A DNA stretch of 64,000 bases from Bugula neritina (lineage: Eukaryota > Bryozoa > Gymnolaemata > Cheilostomatida > Bugulidae): NCBI GenBank assembly GCA_964035545.1, contig OZ037767.1, positions 24,943,128-25,007,127 on the forward strand, in the 5' to 3' direction. The notes beneath the pieces are model-generated. The model worked only from the letters and a program-made list of their open reading frames with translations, was not told where the DNA came from and searched no databases. The position numbers and the translations under genes were made by a program. The first letter of the stretch is position 1; each line of letters begins with the position of its first letter. Of this stretch, positions 29,977 through 42,700 are shown piece by piece.

Positions 29977-32917
29977 TTTATCAGCTCCTGTCAGGCTCAG
30001 CTAATAGACTATCTCCAACATCAGAAAGGCAGGAAAACAGGATAGACTGTGCTTCATACGTAAATATTTGCCTGAATGTATAAATCTTTCTAATATTGGG
30101 TCTTCATTATTGCATATCCGACACCTGAATATACAATATCTAAAAGACGGATATGTACAAATGAACACACAGTATTTAAAAATCAATAGCTAGCAACTAT
30201 AAAAAGACATATAAATAATGGGATTGTGTAATGATTATGTATATATATTTGCCTGTGTATCAAAGATTGCTTACATGAAATGCTTCTAAGCTGTGGAGGG
30301 AGTTTTTTAGTTTTCGAGTAAACGACTGATGGTGACTCCTGTGAAAAACCTTAATCTTTTAGTCATTCGTGTTTTGTTGCATATTATTATACTGCTTGTA
30401 GGTCATATCCGCCATATCCTGACCTTGGAAACACTGGTGGGGGGGGGGGGGGAGGGGGGAGAGACTATTTATTTAGAGAGAGATTGACGCATTTTAATTT
30501 CATTCACTCAATATTTACATACAGGCGTAACAGAGTATCATGGTCCACACCTTCACAATAGAAGAAACTTTATATATTTATATATTAATACATATTTATA
30601 TTGTATTGCACTGTATTCTATGGCTATAATATTTATACCATGATGCATGATAATAAAAGTGGTTGTATATAGGCCTATTATTATATATGCAACGAAACAT
30701 CAATATATGATATATTGGGGTTTTTTGTTCACCTATACCTCTGCCATACATTTTCTAACTTGATCATTAAAGCAGTCTTAAAAAACGCATCCTTGCTCTT
30801 ATCATATCAACAAACTCCCTGTATGTCAGCTATTACAAAATAAGCCACTGGTTATGTGTTAGTATACAATTAATATCAGATGTAGCCATTACTGTCTCTT
30901 TATCAGCGACAAGCAGATGTATCATTTTTAAAGCATAGCTTATCACAGTATTTTGAAAGGCTAGATATCTGCACCCCATGGAGTGTTAGATTTGAAATTA
31001 TAAATAAAAAGATGGATTAATTTAACTGAATTGAATTTACAGCAAGTCAATGACAGTAACCATGCAGCAGATGAGAGAGAAAATGTTTCATAGTACTTTG
31101 TATATACCTTTTAATAAACTTTATAAATTGTATCATATTATATTGAATAAGCTTTGAATCCTATTTAGTTGAAAGTTTGAAAGTTGAAGTATCACTTCAA
31201 AAGGCAAATGTCCATTGATTATTCATATATTTTATTAGACACTAGTCTAAATATTATTCTAATATCTACATTTTTCTCATTACTGTATATATCTAATTTG
31301 CTGCCTACTGAACTGTCATTCTCTCTTGAATACTATTTCCACGTCAGCCTTTTGTGTTTGTGCTACTTACAGAAAATGTCACATTTGCATCTTTTCCTTT
31401 TTATATGTGATTAGTTTTTCTATACTTGCTTCCTATTCATAACTTACAAAAGAAATTTATACAATAAATGAAACGGAAAAAGTTTATTGTAGAGAGCTAG
31501 CTTGGGGAACTGGATTGAAATATTGTAACAAAATAACTTAACCAAGCCGTAATGTTTAATCAAAATATGTGATTTGTAGGCCAGTGTTTGTAGCAAGTAT
31601 AGCAACAGTTACCCCATCAATGCATCAATGAATTAATAATGTTTTAAAGTATGCTGACTCCAGACTCTTATAGTTTTATACGTAAAAGTTTATTTGTATG
31701 AAAGTTCAGCATTGAATTTATAGCAAATAACTTGTTGAAATAACTTGTTTATAGCAAATAAGTTTTTTGTATGTGCTCAAATGCTTACTAACCTCTCTGA
31801 AATAGAAATAAGAATCTATGTTTTTTAATGACTTTTTCATGTAGAGTTCAGTTCTAGCTTAGTAATTCCTAGCTTTCCACAGCCACAGTTATTATTATTC
31901 GCATATATTATATTATGATTGTTTTAAAAATATATTATAGTAATTTCTAGAGCCGAATTCAGTGAAGTGAAGCTACAGCGTGGTAGTGCCCAGCAAGTAA
32001 AATGAAATTCTGAGTAGCCAGAGGCTACCAGAAACAAGCTATAACGCCACAAAGGTTTGGTATATTGTAGTATGTGGTTAAAATACTTCATTCAATGTAA
32101 TGTTTAATATTGCTAAGTCTTATTATATTAGCTCAGAAGCATATTTTGCATTGTAAAGGCGTGTATGAATGATTTACCTAATCAGAAATAGGTATCCACT
32201 GGTCATATGTAAAATCTAGCCATCAGTGTCATACGTAAAAAATTTTGGAGTTTACCATTGCCCAGCTGCCAGAAAACCAACTCAATTCCTTATAATTATA
32301 TCAATATGGTTATATTGGTCAACATAACTATGGAAAACTGTGTGGGGCTAATGAAGTTTGGATTTCACAATATTAAAATATCCAAATGAGTAAATGAGTT
32401 AAGTGAGTTTTTATTTATCACATATAAAAAGTAGCAAAAACAGGGGGGGGGGGGCTACTTGGAGTGTGTTCTGTACTACACAAGGCTACGCCTGATCTAT
32501 TCAGGATACTGTTGAGTGCAATTAGCTGCTACAGCCAATAAGGAGAGGATAACCACACTCTTTAACAAAAGTTTAAAAACATTTTAGCAGTTAGATAGGT
32601 AATAATAAGTCCAACTAGAGACAGCGAAGTTTATAACAATAACACTGTATGAATTTGTTCAAAATTAAAAGCCGATATTGAAAAACACACAAAAAAAACA
32701 TTAAAAAGCAACGGAAATAACGCAAAGTTTAAAGCAATGAGGGCTTTATTTAATACACATAGAAAATATGACTACAATCTGGATGACAAATTTATTTAAG
32801 AATATTATAAAAATTGAATAACATAAGTTATAAATTACAATAAAAAACCTATCGATAAGCAAAAATTCTCAACTGTAGTTTTAGAAAACTAAAATATTGC
32901 AATTAGCAATGAGAGAG
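29977..32917. other. Intergenic region between lectin and DCTN4
   Basis: About 2.9 kb of AT-rich DNA with no supported gene on either strand. Frames present are short and uninformative. It contains poly(G)-rich tracts at about 30438-30460 and 32443-32453. It should include the promoter of the lectin gene next to 29976 and the 3' untranslated region of DCTN4 next to 32918. Confidence 0.5.
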
Positions 32918-35900
32918 TTAGAGGCCCTGTACTGAACCCAAATCTATACAGATTGGGAATTGCTGTTCCGAGACGGTAGAGCCATCAGTGCTGGTAAGCA
33001 GAGGGGTGTGGTGCAGTCTCACACAGACCTGTAGGAACAACCATACAGGTAAATTAGACTTCTGATATATACATTGCAATGTGTGCAGCAAACAAGTGAG
33101 CAAATAGCAAGAAATAACTCTAACAGTGTGATAGCCCATCAAACTAAACTTCAGCCACTTACTTTAGCATTGCCTGCCAAGTCACCAGGAACATTGACTA
33201 AGCATTTGATACCAATTTTACTCCCATGGTTGTACTCCAGAAGTCTGCAAGAAACACAAGTACATAAGATCATATGCAGGTGCAAAGCTAACAGGTTACA
33301 GAGCCACTTTCTTTCATTGACTCAAAGGTTTGATGAAAATTCATCAGATTTCCAAAAAAGAACAAAAGCTAGTCTAATACTTCCAAATGTTTCAAAAAAC
33401 AACATTTTGTTCAACTATATATAATATCTTGAACACAACAAATGTTAGTTTTAAAGTTGTATAGTCCTTAAAACTGATATAGGTGAAGGCTCCAGAAGTT
33501 ATAGACCTAAATTTACTACCTAATATATATTTTAAAGTGAAATAAAATCCACAAAACAAACTTCTTTTAAGACAAAAGTCTATATAGTATGCTCAAATCT
33601 TATTTAAGATGCAAATATTAGTCTAACAGTGAACTTACACAACTTACACAACAATACAATCAGCTTCAACTAATAAACTCTACAGAGCAAAACTTTTCTA
33701 ACATTCACCTTTCTTTCTCCGGATCCGTCTCTATAGAATCATCGAGAGAGAAGGCATCATTCTTCGGCTCCAAAGAGAACTCCACGTCACTGGGAGTTGT
33801 GATCTCACAGTTACTTCTCTGGTTGTCATTATCTGAGACTAACTTGAAGGTGCATTGACTAAGCTGATCAGGGTTACTCACACTGAGTACAACCTCACAC
33901 TCCTGTTAAAGTGAAATCATATGATTATCAATGTGGACTCTCAGTACAACTCAGTATAAATGAACAAACCATTTCATATATACAAGACATGCATACTATA
34001 ACTGTACTACATTAGTCAAGGAATAAAAAGGAATTCAATTGTTTCAGTCTGTGCTTTGATGGATTTTGTACTGCAGCATTGCTTAGCAACTAAACAAAAA
34101 AAACTTGTTTGCTGGTTTTCATTAGAATAATTTGAGCTAGTTGTAAAAAAGTAGCAGTACTGCAAAGAGCACTGTAAACACTTAAAATAGCAAATTTCCA
34201 CTTTAATAAATATTTGTATATACTCATATAATTATATATTGAATAAAGCAATATGAAACTTTGTGAAAATATATTTTGACATAACATTTATTGATTATAT
34301 TAATATCAGATTTCACAGACCAAAGCCAACCTGAAGCACACGAATAGCAAGCCTTACCTTCCCAGCTATTAGGCTATATCCTGGATGAATGCGTACTTCA
34401 GGAAGCTGTAATCTGTAAATGTCAACGTGAAACTTTATACTAGGAAAGATTAAATGAAAAACCAAACTTTCAGCTACTTCAAAATTATCCTGAAAAATCT
34501 TTATTCAACGACCACACATGCCAAATGTGTTTTATACGTCTAAAACTTACATTAACAATTGTATTTGAACATTCATATTACAAAACGAATGAAAGAAGAC
34601 TTACTGGGCAAGAAGTTGTATCTTGAACTTAATATTCGAAGTGCTGAACTCAGGCTTGCATAGACTGTGGTCACATTTCTAGTAATAAAATCATTTAAAC
34701 ATAAAATAAATCATGGTAGAATTTCTTATAAGAAGTATTAGCAGTCTAACTTTTTTCACTTCTACCAAAAAAATTGCATTCACAATGATGGGGCTACACG
34801 CAGACCAACCACCTAACCTGTTGGTCTAAGAGCTGTAATTTAGAAACATTTCATGACAAGAACTCTGTCAGTTTTCAGTTGCTAAACGACATAATTGATG
34901 ACGAGGAATAAAGAGCTAAGGCTAAGTATAAAGTCTCTCTCCGACACACCAATAACCAATGACAAAGCTGCTATCTAACATTAACTTCCTCACCTTGCAT
35001 CTGACAGACTTTTTAATAAGTAGCTGTTTTCTCAAAGGCTTGAGTTGAACTGTGGCTGCTGGCTGATTCTTGACGTCTCTAAGTCTCTGATCAAGAGTCG
35101 TCACTACAATCACATCCATGTGTGAGTAGAAAACTCCTGATTTTAGCTCAAAGCAAAAATCTGTATTCAAACAGTTTTTTTTGGCAAACTAACTTGAAAA
35201 AGTAAAACTAATGCAGCTAATTTACATTCGGACATCATTTGGAAATTGCTTTTCTGCTACAACACTTTCATTTTAGTTACTATAATACTTTATATGATAA
35301 TCAGCTACTTGTTTTCTACGAAACACTAACCATTGGATAAGTCCAGAGGTCGAGTGAAGTAGTCATCTGGAAGAGCTTCGACATCACTTGTAGCTACAGA
35401 CATGACACTCTGGAGGGCGTCAACAGCCGATATGTTGGCTAACTGTTTAGATCTACAGAAGGAGCACCACTAATAATCATACCTACTATATTACATAACC
35501 TCAGTCTTGCTATGTGTCAGAAACAGTCATATTTCTAGATTAATCTGTCAATTGTTATGTCTAAGAAAAACACAACTTACATGATACAAAGTGAACCAAG
35601 ATATGAAAATGCAACATTGTGAACATGCATTCACTCACATATACAATGGGCAAAATAAAAATTAATTCATATTCATTCATTGCAAATTAACAAAAAATAA
35701 ACACAAGTATAAAAAAACATTGTAAAATGATGTTCAACATTCCAAAAGCAAAAGACTAGTCACAAAATCATTGAAAACATAAAACCCATCTCAGCCAATC
35801 AACACTGACCTATTCAGCGCTGACATTCCACGAGTACCAATAGACAAACTCGATAAAAATGAGCTCGAATCTTCTCGAATGCCCAAAGCAGCCATTGTCT

Positions 35901-38079
35901 TTCTCTTGCTGGTCTGTGAAGCCGACTTCTTAGCAGTTTTCTCCGTGGCGTCTCGCAATGCTATCACCTGATACGCTTCCTTCAGCTGCTTAATAACAGC
36001 CTGCTCCGTGTCAAAAAATGAATCGTACAGAACTGCAGAGAAAAAATGATAAACGAGTTTAGATTTAAAATTATCAAAACGACTTACCACTTAATTTCAA
36101 CAAATTATAAAATGATCTTTTGTATGCAGTTATTTGGTAAATAAGAAGATCAGGCAGCAACGGTGAAACTTTTGGCTGGAAGTACACAACAGTTACAAAA
36201 ATATCAACTTCAATATAGAGAATATTCGTGAATATTATAAGTGTTTGGAAGATCTAGCTAATAGAGGCTTTTAGAGAGGTGGCCTGGGCACCTGCAAGTT
36301 CTTGTTCTTCATATCCAGCATCTTTAGTTGTCCAGTAACAGTTTCCACACGACAGGAAATACTTTTTAGCAGGTGTGGCAGGTGTGGTAGGTGTGGCAGG
36401 TGCCTAAGAATGTAGGAGTAGACAATATGAAATATATTTAACTAAGGTCATGAGTCTTCAATAAACATATATTGCATGTGTATAGAGTAAATTCTTGATA
36501 AATAGCTGTTTGGTTAGCAACCCTAGTCTATGTTTTTCTTAGTCAACATAGTAAAAGCTTTTATGGCTAAGAAAATTGTGTGATCTCTTAGGAAAAAAGT
36601 TGTAAGATTCTGAAGATAATAAATAATACATATTATTATAAATAGGAATTGAAAACACATTACAATACGGCATCAGAAGGGCCCTAAGAATGTCTAGTTC
36701 CAGTATTAGCTACAACTTCATCACAGTCTAATATATTGTATAACAAAAAATGAGAACCTAGCATTGAAAATAACTATCATGTAACTCCTTTAGGAACAGC
36801 CTTGGTATTTTAATCATCAACAGAGTAATTATTTTTCTTTTAATGAATGCAACTATTTGTACGCAGCATGGTTGTACTGACTACAAGTTTAACTAAAGCA
36901 AGAAAATCATATTTAGCCTAAAATGAAAGTTGAGGTAAACTTCAAAACAGTATTTCATGTAGCAAACCTTTCGAAAATTGCCAATGCATAAACTACTTTA
37001 CCTTATTTATTCATGTATTTTAAACAAAAGATTTCAAGGAATAACGTGGTAAATATTATGCACATCTAACATCTTGTAAGCAACACACACACACATGTAA
37101 TGGTAGTGCAATGATAGAAGCACAAGTACCTTTTCAGTAGATTTTGGTGATTCCTCTGGCAATGTGGTGACAGCCCTGAGAGCCAGAACAGACTGGCATG
37201 AGGGACACTCAAAGCATTTCTTACATTTCATGTAATGGAGTTTAGCCTCAGGAGCCATGTGTGATTGCAAACATTGAGAGCAGAAGTACACATCAGCCTG
37301 TAATTCAGTGTGTATACAGCAAATTGTAATCCCACCAAGCGAATTATAATGTATGTAAACCTTTGATAGATATTGCTTGCGGCCACATTTATGTAACACA
37401 AAAAATTTAAAGCTAGGTTACGTTTAATAAGCAGTTATTATTTAGCAGAAGCTTTTGATAGTGTCCCTATAATAATTCTCTAAACTAAAAGCAAGAATTT
37501 TTGCCATTTTCCTGTAGTCTTATGGTATAATTCCTTGAAAAATATTGCTTTTCAAGCAAATAGTACTTTATAAAATATGATGATCTAGTTTAGAATAGTT
37601 ATAGAGATGTTATTTGCTAACTGAAAGATTGGCTAACAAGAAAAAATTTTAAGTTAAATTTAGTTGATAAATAGAATTGCAGCATTATTCAATGCTAAAT
37701 CAACATGACTGTATTTAACTGTAAAACGTCATGATTTTGACTTGAAAATGCGTGAAAGCAGCTTATTTGCAAAACTTTATTACGTTCACTCAAAAAAAAA
37801 ATTGCTGCACAGTTGTATTCAGCATAAACTATAGTAAAGCTGTTCAATTGCTTTCAACAATTTCAAAAATTAATGAAGCAATCGACTTATATTAAAGCCT
37901 TTAAGTTTATATGCAATTGTGTTGTCCACAAACTAGTAGGGTAACAGTACCTCATGCTGAGTACAGTCTGCACATCTCAGAGCCAAACAATATCTGCAGT
38001 AATAAAGTCTGCACAAGGGATATGTTGAGCTACAGCTACACTCATACAGCACTCGGTCTACATTTAATAGAAATGCCAT
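32918..38079 (-). CDS. DCTN4: Dynactin subunit 4 (p62)
   Basis: Eleven minus-strand exons join in frame to 459 residues (human 460): 38079-37951, 37297-37130, 36403-36292, 36032-35810, 35452-35331, 35103-34994, 34678-34605, 34412-34358, 33902-33709, 33244-33163, 33028-32918. The N-terminal half has the cysteine pairs of the p62 zinc-binding region: CRYC...C, CSQC, CKKC...CPSC and CGNC. The centre has the DDYFTRP motif and the LLIKKSVRCKKC segment, followed by KPEFSTSNIKFKIQ, as in dynactin p62. p62 sits at the pointed end of the dynactin Arp1 filament and helps to connect dynein with its cargo. Exon 3 begins with a small coding repeat, APATPTTPATPA, between cysteine clusters, which vertebrate p62 lacks as far as I remember. 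Confidence 0.95.
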
Positions 38080-39787
38080 TCTATCTGCAAAATAAATTCT
38101 CCTTATTAATTTCATATTTATACGTTTCCAAAATACCTGCCAGCATTCAAGATGTAAAGATAGAATTAGAAGATCAAGATGAGCACTTGAATTATCATTA
38201 TGAATAGAAACGCTAAAATACTTGAAAACCGTTGACTGAAAATCTAAGTAGCTGTTTGTGATTACAACTTGAGCAAGTCACTATGCAAATATTCATGATT
38301 ATCAACATAAACTTAAACTTAAAGTTATCGCGAGCCTTGGAGTCCTAAGTTTCATTCTGATAGTGATTCTACATCAAATTGAAATTTACTTCTACTTGGT
38401 TGTAGGTTTAGATTGTATGATAGACAATGCTAGCATAAGTACCTATTGAAACTTGCAACAATACTTATAACTTATAAATATATTATTATTTACAGTATGT
38501 TAATTACTAAATTGGGACTAAGAAATTTTAATAGTACTACTATTACTAAGTAGATACTTACTAGTTACTAGACTCTTATTATCATTATGAATAAATTTAG
38601 AATTTAGAGCATAGTCCAAATTGTCAAACTGTATTAAAGAATCTATCACATGTAATGCCTGCAATATATTTTCGTGCATTGTCAAATACACATACAAAAT
38701 ACGCTTCAAGAATCAATTATAGAGTTGTCTTTTTTCTGTACTTGAACAACTAGAAAATGATTAGTCAAGAGAAGTATGTTACATGAGAAAATAACTGCCC
38801 ATGTAAGTGATGTGCCTTGTAACCGTCTTTGATTTGCTGTCGGCGATCGTTATTTGATGGGCAGCTAAAAGGGGTTTTCTGGCTGTTTCCGGTTGACATA
38901 AGACAGCTGACAATAATATAAATATTGAATATCAAAACATTAACTACAACTCAAAGTGAAAGTAAAATAACATACAGTTATTATATGACGTTCGTTGTAT
39001 AGTATTAGTTACGCTTTGCCAACTTATGATATTGACTTCGAGTAAGACATTGTTTTTCTAATCTTATCTCTATTGTAACATTATGTTTGCGGTTGACGTT
39101 GTACTTCTACGACTACTAGTACTAGTACTGTAGTAGTACTAGTAGTCTAGTACTACTATTCAGTACTTGTACTTGTAGCCACCATGACCATTGTCATTGT
39201 GATTGTCAATTGACATTGTGACTCAAATTGTCAATTAATATTAGTACTCTAGTATTACTGTAAGTGTAAGTGCATCTCACAGTCAGGCTGTAAGTGCATT
39301 AATATTTTATTAAAATAATATTTATATTATGATTATCATAATGATAATCATAATCATTATGATTATATTATGTATGTAGTGGCTAGCAATATTAGCACTT
39401 ACAGTAACAGTAACTCTATGTCTAACAGAGCATTTTTATTTTTACATTATCATTATGAGTATAATAATCATTATGATTAATAATATTAATATTATGATTT
39501 ATCATTTTAGTTTAACAATTACAACACCAAGCTCAAGTTAAAGTACACTAAAAGTAAAAGTAAACCTATTTTTGCATCACCAGTCATCACTAGTACTTAA
39601 GACTAAATCTTCAGGGTTACACTTACGGTTACTGTTAGTACTGAGTACTCACTTTCACTATGACTATGAGTATCAGTGTAGGTATTAGTTATTGCTTATT
39701 GATATCACTATCAGTACAAGTATGATTGATAATCAGTATGATTATAAACAATTAATTCCTTCTTTAGCGTTTTGACGACAAAATCGA
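38080..39787. other. Divergent intergenic region of DCTN4 and the DUF1647-like gene
   Basis: The two flanking genes start on opposite strands and read away from each other, so this 1.7 kb holds both promoters. No coding region is supported. A GC-richer patch near 38820-38900 could be promoter sequence. The right half, from about 39100, is repeat-rich. Confidence 0.5.
39100..39740. repeat. Degenerate AGTACT/TCATTATGAT repeat block
   Basis: ACTAGTACTAGTAC motifs at about 39111-39160, then alternating GATTATCATAATGATAATC and ACTATGAGTATCAGTGT motifs. Parts are locally self-complementary (39335-39365). This is the same loose repeat class as 14530-15130. Confidence 0.8.
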
Positions 39788-42700
39788 ATGAGTCACCGTA
39801 GAAAAGAGTCTGATGCGCCAGAATTCAACCATGAAGATAATAAACTCACAATTTTCCTTGAGTCATTGAGGTTACATTTTCGGTTGTTTCTGGTGAAACT
39901 GCGACAATTTTGGTACCACACTGACAGCTCGGGTAAAATGGAGATAACTAAAAGACTTCTACGAACCAAACAAATACTGATTTTTATCACCTCTGGTTTG
40001 TTCATCTTTGGCACTTCATGGTAATTAAATACCTAATATATCTGTAACCTTACAAAATAGTGCGTTCAGATCTGATCGTTTCTTTTTTGCAATAAACTGT
40101 GAATTATATTCCAAACTCATCTGACCAATCAAGCTCTATTTATTAAAAACATTTTTCGAATGATTTGGTGATGCTAATGTTTGAAATAGGTCATATATAA
40201 ACACATATACTGTACGATATTGTATATGCTCCATATTTGATATCAACAGGTTTGCCAGTCACCCGGAAGTGCACCCGATAGTGCCTGAGTATCACAGAGT
40301 CGTATCTGTACCAGTTATTGAGCCGTTCCCGTATGAAACCAGGGAACTACTTGATAAGTTTGATCTGCAAGCCGACTCTACTATACTTACTGAGTCGTTA
40401 GAGGCGGCCGACATGATGGTATTGGTTCTTCCCTTTTCTAGACTTTCCTAACTACATTTTTTGCTGTGCACTTTGCTTCCTACTGCTTTAAAGAAAAACT
40501 AAATTGTGAAAGATCTCAAAGATTAATAGCCTTTTTAAAAATGAAATTTATTTTGATCTGTCTGATGTTAATATAACACTGCAAGTTAGCTTGTGTCTCT
40601 ATTATACCTAAGTTTATGATGATCTCGCACTGATTGCATCTTTTATTTTAAACAGTATTTTCAGGAATTTGAAAAGCCGACTTGGCAGCTGGAGTTCCCT
40701 TTTTGGGCAAACAAAAGTTTCCCGGCCATTGTTACTGCTGTCTTTGATACTGATGGCTTTGAGCGATTGCTGAAAATGATATTCACTGTACAGCAGTATG
40801 CCCCTGAGAATCACCTGGCTATATTCGATATGGTCAGCTCACCTTCCAGGAGAGAGGCCAAAAAGAGTATTGGAGAATTTAAAACTAGAGAAACGGTATG
40901 TACCTTTTAAGAAATTCTGGTTTCTGGTTTGTTTAGGGATTTTTGGAAAATCTTACTTCGAGTATAAGAGGTTCAGATAAAGTTTTAACTTTGGAGTTTG
41001 AAACCGCCTGATATGAATAGCATCCTGATAGTATCATAATAAAACACAAACTTTGTAGAGGATATTTTAAGCAGTTTGTTTTTCTATCTTAATAAAACTC
41101 TATGATGCTTTGTTGAATTAAAAAAGTAAATTTTATGTTTTTTAATAAAACCAAGCTAGCACCTAGTCAGTGTCAAAATGCCACCATATCTCTCTGGAAT
41201 TGTGCAATTATGCATTTTGTGATTACCATGTGTGTTAGCAAGACTTATGCAACTAGAGGTTTGAAAAAAACTACATTTTTTGCCATAGGTCTGTGATTAA
41301 TCGCTTCTTGCGTTCCAGGGGTTTTAAATATATGTCAAAAATAATAAAATGTCCAGTCTCTGTTATCTAGTGATAGCTGCAATAAGTATTACAGAAATTC
41401 AGTTATATTTATGAGCAATACAAGTGACAAGGATCACGGGTCACTGTAATTAGAAGGTGTTCCTGGTCAATGTTTAGAAGGTCAGCCATTTGCCACAGTA
41501 GATATAATTGTTTGTGTCTAATTAATGGAGCATTTAGTTCATCTAGGCATAGGATAGCGTTGGTTTCTAATATTCTTCTAATGCTGTTTGCAGGGTGTAG
41601 TTGCAATAGCTTTCTTTTTGCCATGTCTTTTAGTAAGTTCTTGAGACTTTGCTTTGCCACTGTCAGTTTTACTCTTGCTGTATGAAAGTACATTGATACT
41701 AAACTCTGTACTAAAGTTAATCCTTGTTGGTTCCACTGTGAATAGTCGGGGTCTGAACTAAAAATATTTCATTATGAAAATATTTCAATGTTTCTAAAAT
41801 CAAATTCTGGTAAATATATTTCACATACATTAAATCACTATTAAATGGTAAGCTTTGTGTAGGATTTGCAAAGTATTTTTTCGATCAGCTTTAATTAATA
41901 TTATTTAAAGCATAATTTTATGTATTACATAAATACTGAAAAGTTGAAGGGTTTGTTTAGATTCATAAAACTATAGCATGAATATAAGTATTATGATTGT
42001 TGATTTTGTTCATGACTGGGAAACTCATTTCAAATACGGTGCTACCTCTGTATCTCACTAAGCTGCAGGTTCTAAAATCTCAATTCGGGACATAGTAGAA
42101 TACCATCTTTAACTCACAGATCTGGTAAATTCGGCAATTATGTCCCTATACACATACATGTGCCACAAAACAGGGGTCCAAGCCCTTCTCATGACCTATG
42201 GGATTTTGTGAGAAATAGAGGGAGCACAGTATTGGTAAATGAGTTTCTGAAATAGATTATATTTGAGATGTTAGTGAAAGTGGAGGCCAAGCACCAAGCA
42301 CTGTGTCCGAGTTTGTATTACATTCACTTAGTATGTGGATGTCTCACCTTATTATTAAGTGAATAGCGTTGTTATGGGGACTGAATATGGTGGCTCTGAC
42401 ATATTCTTTATCTATTTTCTCCTGCATGTCTTTTCTTCTTAGAATAGTTTTGGCTTGATTGTTAATGCAGCCCTTGCCTATTTCGTTCTCATCAAGTGTA
42501 TTGTTTGTTGAAAAAGTATTTAATCTTGTGACCTGGTAAATATATTTTTTTTTTCAACATGGTGTTATGTTTAAAGCACTTTTGTAAGACAATAATTGTT
42601 TACACAGTTGATCATTGTTTTGGCAAAGTTTTGATAGATGTTGTTAAATTTGCAATTGTTTTTTTTATTTTGTGTTTATTATTGCTGAATTTTTCGTCAA

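Noticed and set aside
31184-31414. Hydrophobic 76-codon frame between lectin and DCTN4
   Set aside because: Phenylalanine/leucine/isoleucine-rich as expected from AT-rich DNA; no domain, signal or splice context.
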